From LCIL01 sp041480845 (lineage in GTDB: Bacteria; Patescibacteriota; Microgenomatia; UBA8517), in the NCBI GenBank assembly GCA_041480845.1, contig JBGPAU010000006.1, positions 1 to 36,054 on the forward strand: DNA of 36,054 nt, written 5' to 3'. The notes under the pieces are model-generated. The model was not told where the DNA came from. It saw only the letters and a program-made list of their open reading frames with translations, and ran no database searches. Shown here one piece after another: positions 31,801 through 36,054 of the stretch (position 1 is the first letter of the stretch; each line of letters starts with the position of its first letter). The position numbers and the translations under genes were made by a program.

Positions 31801-31841
31801 AAAAAAGCCCAAACAAAATATGTTTGAGCTTCAGGAGCTTC
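31801..31841 (-). promoter_or_regulatory. Leader element C: two GAAGCTC repeats overlapping an intrinsic terminator
   Basis: GAAGCTC is at 31835-31841 and 31826-31832 on the minus strand (period 9). The second copy enters the 10-bp stem AGCTCAAACA/TGTTTGGGCT (one G-U; arms 31821-31830 and 31806-31815, 5-nt loop), followed by six T residues. It lies between a promoter and the ATG at 31732. Confidence 0.8.
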
Positions 31842-31876
31842 TAGGCTTTTATTGGTCTAACTACTTAGATATTTTA

Positions 31877-31905
31877 AGTATTCCATAAGCTAATTTTAAT
31901 GTCAA
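31877..31905 (-). promoter_or_regulatory. Promoter upstream of element C
   Basis: A perfect TTGACA (31900-31905), a 17-nt spacer and AATACT (31877-31882) lie on the minus strand just after the Com-like gene. The start is expected about 30 nt before the first GAAGCTC. Confidence 0.55.
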
Positions 31906-31923
31906 GCCTTTAGCTTTTTAGCT

Positions 31924-32106
31924 TTAGACTTTTTTACCACCCGCAATCATGAAAGGGATCTGAATTTTGTCTCTCTTCATGTCCCCAAACGAGGAAATAT
32001 TGTTGCATCTTTTACATTTGATTTCGACAATTGAGGTACCAAGTAAACCTTTAAACAAAAGTTTTCCACACGAACATCTATATTCTTTTAACGTAACGGG
32101 TATCAT
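31924..32106 (-). CDS. Com-like zinc-ribbon protein (candidate RNA-binding regulator)
   Basis: The protein is 60 residues from the ATG at 32106. A start at 32136 would lie inside a terminator hairpin. The sequence YRCSCGKLLFKG...IVEIKCKRCNN has two CxC/CxxC knuckles. It closely follows the pattern of phage Mu Com, a zinc-finger protein that binds an RNA stem in the mom message and turns on its translation. No mom-like gene or other phage gene is visible. The gene has its own promoter and leader element D, and lies directly upstream of the surface-protein operon. I infer a possible RNA-binding regulator. A structural zinc-ribbon role is also possible. Confidence 0.7.
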   Translation of the reverse strand: MIPVTLKEYRCSCGKLLFKGLLGTSIVEIKCKRCNNISSFGDMKRDKIQIPFMIAGGKKV

Positions 32107-32121
32107 GTGTTTTTTTTCAAT

Positions 32122-32178
32122 AAAAAAACTCAGCACCTCAAACCTTGACGGTTTTTAATACTGAGCTTCAAGAGCTTC
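32122..32178 (-). promoter_or_regulatory. Leader element D: two GAAGCTC repeats overlapping an intrinsic terminator
   Basis: GAAGCTC is at 32172-32178 and 32163-32169 on the minus strand (period 9). The second copy enters a long stem closed by CTCAG/CTGAG (32161-32165 and 32129-32133), with an inner AAACC/GGTTT hairpin, followed by seven T residues. The stem sequence differs from A-C but the GAAGCTC pair is unchanged. It lies 16 nt upstream of the Com-like ATG. Confidence 0.75.
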
Positions 32179-32209
32179 TTTCCTGCGACAACCCTACTGC
32201 ACTGGATCC

Positions 32210-32239
32210 ATGTTAGTTGAATACTAAAGTGATTGTCAA
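32210..32239 (-). promoter_or_regulatory. Promoter of the Com-like gene
   Basis: A perfect TTGACA (32234-32239), an 18-nt spacer and TAACAT (32210-32215) lie on the minus strand. The predicted leader is about 97 nt and contains all of element D. Confidence 0.55.
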
Positions 32240-32320
32240 TACTAATTATCATACATATCAAAGATTAATAATTTCTAAAGTCTCAGTGATTTTTCAATAT
32301 GTATTTGATATACTGGCCTG

Positions 32321-32362
32321 CGCGCTAGCCAACGAGTCCCTTGAGGACCAACGGCTGGCGCG
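32321..32362. repeat. Long inverted repeat after the terpenoid synthase-like gene
   Basis: CGCGCTAGCC (32321-32330) pairs with GGCTGGCGCG (32353-32362) over 10 bp with one G-U, and an inner GTCC/GGAC stem extends it. It is GC-rich in an AT-rich spacer and starts 7 nt after the stop codon. There is no T tract on the minus strand. It may be a 3' mRNA end structure. Confidence 0.7.
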
Positions 32363-32368
32363 TATTTA

Positions 32369-34207
32369 TTATTTCGAATAGGTTTTGATGAAGGCAAGAC
32401 TTTCTTTGCGCTCGACTCGACCTTTTTGGATAGACTTCTCGATTGGAACAAGTAGGCTTTCCATGGCCGGAAACGCACTCCTGGCCTGGCCAACGTGAGT
32501 CAGAATAGTTGCTGCTGCATCATCAAAAACTTCCAGCCAAAAAACTTCCTGCATTTTAGATTTTACTTTCGTTTTTGTTAAAATCTTTGCACCCACTGCG
32601 TTTATCTGTCCGCGTGCCAAATCTTCTTCCCAATCATGAGCATCATCATTCAGCTGACGGGCAATGATATAGTGGCGGAAAAAAATAAGAAAGTTTTTCA
32701 TTTCGGGAGAATTTGCGCCGTAACCAAGTTTTGTCAAAATAGCGATGGGGCCCAGTGCATGCCCTAGAGATTTATTGCTCAACTGGGATAAATCTCCGTA
32801 ATCGGGAATACCGCCTGGCGGATAATGTTTAGGGTCAAACCGGGAATGGGCAATTTCCCAAGTGTTGGCATTATCCAGAGTGTCCATAACCTCCTGAAAT
32901 TTATCCGGAATAATACCACTATATATAGCTGCCAACTCCCGAAGACAAACGTTGGCCACTGACAGTTGTAGTGGTTTGCCTTCATCGTCTAAAAAATCAT
33001 CATAAATACGGTAGGCAATCCAACCGTAAATATTGGCCAGGCCCAAGGAAATTAGGAAATCCCGGCCTATTTTCTTTCCCCGTTTTCCAAGGCTAAGATT
33101 AAAATAATACGGCATCAGGACGATTTGTTTATCCTTATCCCCTTTTATTGTTTTTTCAAGCATCCTAATGGCAACAATTCGCAAGTCCGTGCCGAGTTTT
33201 ACAAACCGCTTCTTTGCTTGCTTGACTGCTTGATCATAGATTGCCTGAGCCTTGCTATCAATTTTTAACTCTTGAGAGGGAATATTAACTGTGTGAGCAT
33301 CAAACAAGGATAAAGCTTCCAGGCAGAATGCAGTCGTAAGCGCTTTAGACCCAAAGTAATATTGCTTTTTCCCAACCACTAAATCACGGTAGAAAGTTGA
33401 TGCTGACCATCTATCTTTCTGCCCTTCATTTTCCAGAAATTGAACACTTTTGGAAATTGAAGCGGGCAAAGTACCTAATCGAAGCAAAGAAGAAACTGCT
33501 AATGCAGTGTCTAACGAATTTCCCCAACTGCCATCTACTCTTTGTTTTGACAAAATGAATTTTTGTAAATCAAGTTTGAGTTTAATCGGAGTTTTTTTAT
33601 CAAGATTTAGATAGCGGGATAAAAAATAAATGATCGGGAAAATGGTAAGGTAGTATTTTGAATTAAATTTTTTCTGCTTTATCCCATTAAATAAAAACTC
33701 TCTCATATTCGGCAAAAAAATATCTTGCAGGGCAAGAAAGTAGGCAACATTACTGTTGACTGCTATATCTATATCCTTCCACACGTTATCGACATCAGGT
33801 AAAGTAATCCAGGTGTAGTACGGCCCACCTTCTTTTTTTTCAGTAGCGGTTAATATTGTCACAATTTTGGCAAGAGCAGCGCCGTCAAAAACTGTTTTAT
33901 TGCTTTGATACAAAGCAGCCAAACTGCAAAATGTATCATCCAAATCATCAGGATAAGGTCTTGTTTTTATTTCGGGACTACCTTTTTTCCAATAATTAAA
34001 GGACCAATGTTCGCTTTTCTGTTTCAGAAGAAAATTAACTGCCCTATTTTTGATTCTGTCCAAACGGCGATCGTTTTTAAGAGAATTGATACAGGAAAGA
34101 ATAAGCGAAGTTAAAAAAACGGCCTCTGAACCCGCAAAATGCCCGTCGGACTGTTGTTTGTTTGTTAAAAAGGAAATTCCGCTTTTAAATATGTTCTTGT
34201 GCGTCAT
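32369..34207 (-). CDS. Fused class II cyclase-like / class I terpenoid synthase-like protein
   Basis: The product is 612 residues. The N-terminal half (about 1-310) is an all-helical toroid of the prenyltransferase/squalene-hopene cyclase type. It has repeat motifs QQSDGHF (18-24) and QRVDGSWG (222-229) and, at 88-93, DLDDTF, matching the DxDD acid of class II cyclases. The C-terminal half (about 320-612) has YDDFLDD (DDxxD at 403-407) and NDDAHDWEED (520-529), the two metal-binding motifs of class I isoprenoid synthases. Both order and motifs recall bifunctional diterpene synthases, but the protein is shorter. It should use a prenyl diphosphate, and the product is unknown. The start overlaps the kinase gene by 23 nt. 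Confidence 0.75.
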   Translation of the reverse strand: MTHKNIFKSGISFLTNKQQSDGHFAGSEAVFLTSLILSCINSLKNDRRLDRIKNRAVNFLLKQKSEHWSFNYWKKGSPEIKTRPYPDDLDDTFCSLAALYQSNKTVFDGAALAKIVTILTATEKKEGGPYYTWITLPDVDNVWKDIDIAVNSNVAYFLALQDIFLPNMREFLFNGIKQKKFNSKYYLTIFPIIYFLSRYLNLDKKTPIKLKLDLQKFILSKQRVDGSWGNSLDTALAVSSLLRLGTLPASISKSVQFLENEGQKDRWSASTFYRDLVVGKKQYYFGSKALTTAFCLEALSLFDAHTVNIPSQELKIDSKAQAIYDQAVKQAKKRFVKLGTDLRIVAIRMLEKTIKGDKDKQIVLMPYYFNLSLGKRGKKIGRDFLISLGLANIYGWIAYRIYDDFLDDEGKPLQLSVANVCLRELAAIYSGIIPDKFQEVMDTLDNANTWEIAHSRFDPKHYPPGGIPDYGDLSQLSNKSLGHALGPIAILTKLGYGANSPEMKNFLIFFRHYIIARQLNDDAHDWEEDLARGQINAVGAKILTKTKVKSKMQEVFWLEVFDDAAATILTHVGQARSAFPAMESLLVPIEKSIQKGRVERKESLAFIKTYSK

Positions 34208-35597
34208 ACAGTTCTTTTCTAGGAAATTGTACTCTAAATATTGTACCCGTCTTAGATTGGCTTTTTACTGTGATACTGCCACCAAAATCTTTCTCGGCAA
34301 TATCTTTACAAATGGTAAGACCTATACCGATTCCCTCTTCAATCGATTTAGTGGTGTAGAAAGGGTCAAAAATATGGGGAAGGGTATGATGAGACATGCC
34401 AATACCAAAATCTTCTACTTCAAAGACAATAAGATTATCCCGACGAAAAAGCCTAATATGAACAACACGATTACTTTTTCTCTTTATATTGGTATAGGAG
34501 TCGACCGCGTTCAAAACTAAGTTGACTACCATTTGATGAAAACGAAATGGATTACCAAAAGTATGGACAACATTTCTGTTACTAAAATCCAGTTTCACTT
34601 TGGCTTTTAAGGCTTTATCTGCCAATCCCTCCAATGCATTATCAATTTCCTGCACAAGATTAAAATAAGATTTTGTTTGCTGTCCCTGAAGTTGGAGCCG
34701 TGTATTTTTCACAAATTTTTCAATACCTTTCGTACTATAAGTGGCACGTTTTAGAACTCGCCTAATTTCTTTGATATTTTTACTCTTATCATTACTTGTT
34801 TCCTCCTTAAGATTTTCCAAATTCAGTGAGACAACATTTAGAGGAGTTACCAGATCATGAAATAACCCGGCTGCTAATTTTCCAATGTCAGCAAACCTGT
34901 AAATTTGCATAACTTTCTCGAGTTGTATTTTTTGCAGTTCTTGAGTACGCTTTTCCACTTTGATTTCCAGAGAGTCCCGCTCCTTCTGCAATGCTTTTTC
35001 TGATGTTTGTGCTCTTTTTAGTGCTTTCTCAATTTCCCGATTAAAAAGCCAGGAAACAAGAGCAAGAACCCCAAGCGTTACCGTCCATGCAGCTAGGTCT
35101 CTGTATTTGAAGAATTCACTTATCCAATATCTGTTTGGGATAATTATATTATTAATTTGGAGGTAACCAATACCAAACAATGCAAGTGCACAGATGATTA
35201 AGGTGACCAACGCAAATTTTGCTCCAATCAAAATTCCCGATATAACAATGATAAGCGCAAAAGCCAAAAGACCTTGAGGAACATCTGCACCCCATCTGAA
35301 TAATGTATGCGAAGACGCCAAGAATAATATTCCAATAAAGGCATAAGAAACAAGATGATAGAACCCGGCTTTAGAGAAGAAGAAAAGAGCCCAAAACAAC
35401 AATGTAATTACAGCAACAATCTGTAGTGGTTCACCTTGAGGTTCAGAAATAAATCTGTTGTTTATAACAGCTGCTATTAGCAGATAGGACGACAAAAAGA
35501 CAACTCCAACTAGCAGAATGTTTAGTATGCGTTCCCGCCGGATGTCTTCTTCGTTGGTCGAAACTAGCGAGAAAATATAGTTAATCAACCATTTCAT
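34185..35597 (-). CDS. Six-helix membrane sensor histidine kinase
   Basis: The protein is 470 residues. Six transmembrane helices (about 25-185), with short loops, act as the sensor in place of a large outer domain. A coiled coil (187-230) leads to the phosphoacceptor region FHDLVTPLNVV with His247. The ATPase domain has the N box (NLVLNAVDS), G1 (EDFGIGMS), F box (FDPFYTTKS) and G2 (GIGIGLTICKDIA). His247 is followed by Asp-Leu rather than the usual Glu-hydrophobic pair. The pattern of helices suggests sensing of a membrane or lipophilic signal. A TATAAT lies 10 nt upstream. The partner regulator is two genes upstream in the same direction. Confidence 0.92.
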   Translation of the reverse strand: MKWLINYIFSLVSTNEEDIRRERILNILLVGVVFLSSYLLIAAVINNRFISEPQGEPLQIVAVITLLFWALFFFSKAGFYHLVSYAFIGILFLASSHTLFRWGADVPQGLLAFALIIVISGILIGAKFALVTLIICALALFGIGYLQINNIIIPNRYWISEFFKYRDLAAWTVTLGVLALVSWLFNREIEKALKRAQTSEKALQKERDSLEIKVEKRTQELQKIQLEKVMQIYRFADIGKLAAGLFHDLVTPLNVVSLNLENLKEETSNDKSKNIKEIRRVLKRATYSTKGIEKFVKNTRLQLQGQQTKSYFNLVQEIDNALEGLADKALKAKVKLDFSNRNVVHTFGNPFRFHQMVVNLVLNAVDSYTNIKRKSNRVVHIRLFRRDNLIVFEVEDFGIGMSHHTLPHIFDPFYTTKSIEEGIGIGLTICKDIAEKDFGGSITVKSQSKTGTIFRVQFPRKELYDAQEHI

Positions 35598-35607
35598 TTA
35601 AGGTCTG

Positions 35608-35613
35608 ATTATA
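35608..35613 (-). promoter_or_regulatory. -10 box upstream of the histidine kinase gene
   Basis: A perfect TATAAT on the minus strand lies between the peptide gene and the kinase ATG (10 nt away). It could give the kinase-cyclase pair an internal promoter. The -35 is weak. Confidence 0.4.
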
Positions 35614-35620
35614 CACGTTT

Positions 35621-35731
35621 TTAGCTAAACCAAGGACTTCCAACAACTGCAACCGACATCAAGAGTGTCATAAGAGCAGTCGTGCTTCTTGCCTTTTTGT
35701 TAGTTAATATTTTTTTCATTAATTTCTTCAT
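35621..35731 (-). CDS. 36-residue basic-hydrophobic peptide between regulator and kinase genes
   Basis: This small ORF lies in the gap between the response regulator and kinase genes. It starts MKKLMKKILTNKKARSTT (seven Lys/Arg), continues with the hydrophobic ALMTLLMSVAVVG and ends SPWFS before TAA. The start is set by a ribosome binding site that matches the 16S rRNA 3' end over about ten bases (35738-35751), the best in the window. The layout is that of a short signal peptide followed by a five- to seven-residue product, or of a single-helix membrane regulator. The position between RR and kinase suggests a role in that system, either as pheromone precursor or kinase modulator. No homologue is known to me. 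Confidence 0.6.
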   Translation of the reverse strand: MKKLMKKILTNKKARSTTALMTLLMSVAVVGSPWFS

Positions 35732-35737
35732 AAATTT

Positions 35738-35751
35738 CAATCACCTCCTTT
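35738..35751 (-). promoter_or_regulatory. Near-perfect ribosome binding site of the small peptide
   Basis: AAAGGAGGTGATTG on the minus strand is complementary to the 16S 3' end AATCACCTCCTTT. It directly follows the regulator stop codon, so the peptide should be translated efficiently from the same mRNA. Confidence 0.8.
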
Positions 35752-35756
35752 CCATT

Positions 35757-36054
35757 TTACGCTTTAATCATGTATCCAATACCATGAACAGTTTTCATAA
35801 ATGAGTTGTCTATTTTTCGCCGTAAGGAGTTAATATGCACATCGACAGTATTTGTGATAGGATCCGTATCTGTATCCCATACGTGTTCGAGAATCTGGCT
35901 CCTGGTTACCACTCTTCCCTGATTGCGCATCAGGTACTCCAGAAGCTGAAACTCTTTTTGGCGCAAATTAATATTTTTACCCCGCATGACAACCTCCCGG
36001 GAGGCAATATCTAAGGACAAACCATCGACAATTAGCCGAGATGGGGTAAAATCC
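35757..36054 (-). CDS. OmpR/PhoB-type response regulator, C-terminal DNA-binding part (runs off the window)
   Basis: About 99 codons are visible, open to the window edge. They form a winged-helix domain of the OmpR type: the linker VDGLSLDIASREVV, then INLRQKEFQLLEYLMRNQG, VVTRSQILEHVW, the recognition helix VDVHINSLRRKID and the wing HGIGYMI. The receiver domain with the phosphorylated Asp should lie beyond the window. Such proteins bind tandem direct repeats when phosphorylated. It heads the co-oriented set RR, peptide, kinase, terpenoid synthase. Confidence 0.93.
   Translation of the reverse strand, partial: DFTPSRLIVDGLSLDIASREVVMRGKNINLRQKEFQLLEYLMRNQGRVVTRSQILEHVWDTDTDPITNTVDVHINSLRRKIDNSFMKTVHGIGYMIKA

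Noticed and set aside
31924..32106. Prophage remnant, because Com is a phage Mu protein
   Set aside because: No integrase, portal, tail or transposase gene is near, and the gene sits in a surface-protein regulon. Com-like zinc ribbons also occur in chromosomes.
25786..32178. Known riboswitch (c-di-GMP-I, preQ1, fluoride) as explanation for the four leader elements
   Set aside because: I compared the visible conserved cores of these classes by eye. The four copies share only the GAAGCTC repeats and the terminator, without the conserved junction bases of those classes.
32321..32362. Integron attC site
   Set aside because: No integrase is seen, and the stem lacks the R/L box consensus with the extrahelical bases of attC.
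32275..32493. Minus-strand ORF of 72 codons after the terpenoid gene
   Set aside because: It overlaps the end of the terpenoid synthase-like gene in another frame and runs through the 32321-32362 inverted repeat.
1..36054. TGA read as glycine (Gracilibacteria/SR1 code)
   Set aside because: Several conserved proteins end at TGA at the right length (class I LysRS, topoisomerase IB), and no conserved glycine needs TGA.
1..36054. CRISPR array or insertion sequence
   Set aside because: No regularly spaced repeats of 25-40 nt with unique spacers, no transposase ORF and no terminal inverted repeats with target duplication were seen.

Overview
The window looks like a chromosome segment from a Candidate Phyla Radiation (Patescibacteria) bacterium, most likely Microgenomates. 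This is inference, not proof. It rests on an AT-rich genome with tightly packed small genes, a class I lysyl-tRNA synthetase, a membrane-anchored L,D-transpeptidase next to a short VanW protein, many single-pass surface proteins, and TGA read as stop (lysK, topoisomerase IB), which argues against Gracilibacteria/SR1. Most genes lie on the minus strand. Many start codons sit only 6-11 nt downstream of a good -10 box, so leaderless transcription seems common, while a minority of genes have strong Shine-Dalgarno sequences.

Region 1 (1-8.3 kb): the start of a GT-C type glycosyltransferase, a membrane protein, secA, a second GT-C-like membrane protein and a spermidine-synthase-fold methyltransferase, all minus. 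Divergent from these are rarA and an overlapping Nudix hydrolase. An HD-domain protein and a two-helix membrane protein follow on the minus strand. Region 2 (8.3-11.7 kb): class I lysK, greA with a terminator in its leader, tRNA-Glu(CTC) with its own terminator and a 21-nt duplicate of its 3' end, and a poxvirus-type topoisomerase IB. Region 3 (11.7-19.7 kb): envelope and proteostasis genes, namely a secreted multi-domain CHAP protein, an anchored small protein, an L,D-transpeptidase, a VanW protein, Lon, a PAP2 phosphatase and DgkA. The last two suggest undecaprenyl-phosphate recycling. Region 4 (19.7-22.4 kb): small hypothetical, RDD/SHOCT and zinc-ribbon membrane proteins.

Region 5 (22.5-36 kb) is the most unusual part. 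It is about 13.5 kb, all on the minus strand. Reading in transcription order it holds: the end of an OmpR-type response regulator; an unlisted 36-residue hydrophobic peptide gene with an almost perfect ribosome binding site; a six-helix histidine kinase; a 612-residue protein carrying both a class II cyclase motif (DxDD with QW-type repeats) and class I terpenoid synthase motifs (DDxxD plus a second Asp-rich motif); a Com-like zinc-ribbon protein; two paralogous secreted proteins ending in a WGL motif; a WxL-interacting-like membrane protein; three surface proteins sharing one C-terminal sandwich-plus-anchor module; and two membrane sensors (dCache; helical sensor plus PAS) that have no output domain.

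Four genes in region 5 are preceded by a repeated leader element: two or three direct copies of GAAGCTC, 9-10 nt apart, the last copy forming the 5' arm of an intrinsic terminator. Three of the four copies have a plausible promoter just upstream. The element may be a local attenuator recognised by an RNA-binding protein (the Com-like protein is a candidate) or a DNA box for the OmpR-type regulator. I regard the RR-peptide-kinase-terpenoid operon plus this element-controlled surface regulon as the best candidate for an undescribed system here.
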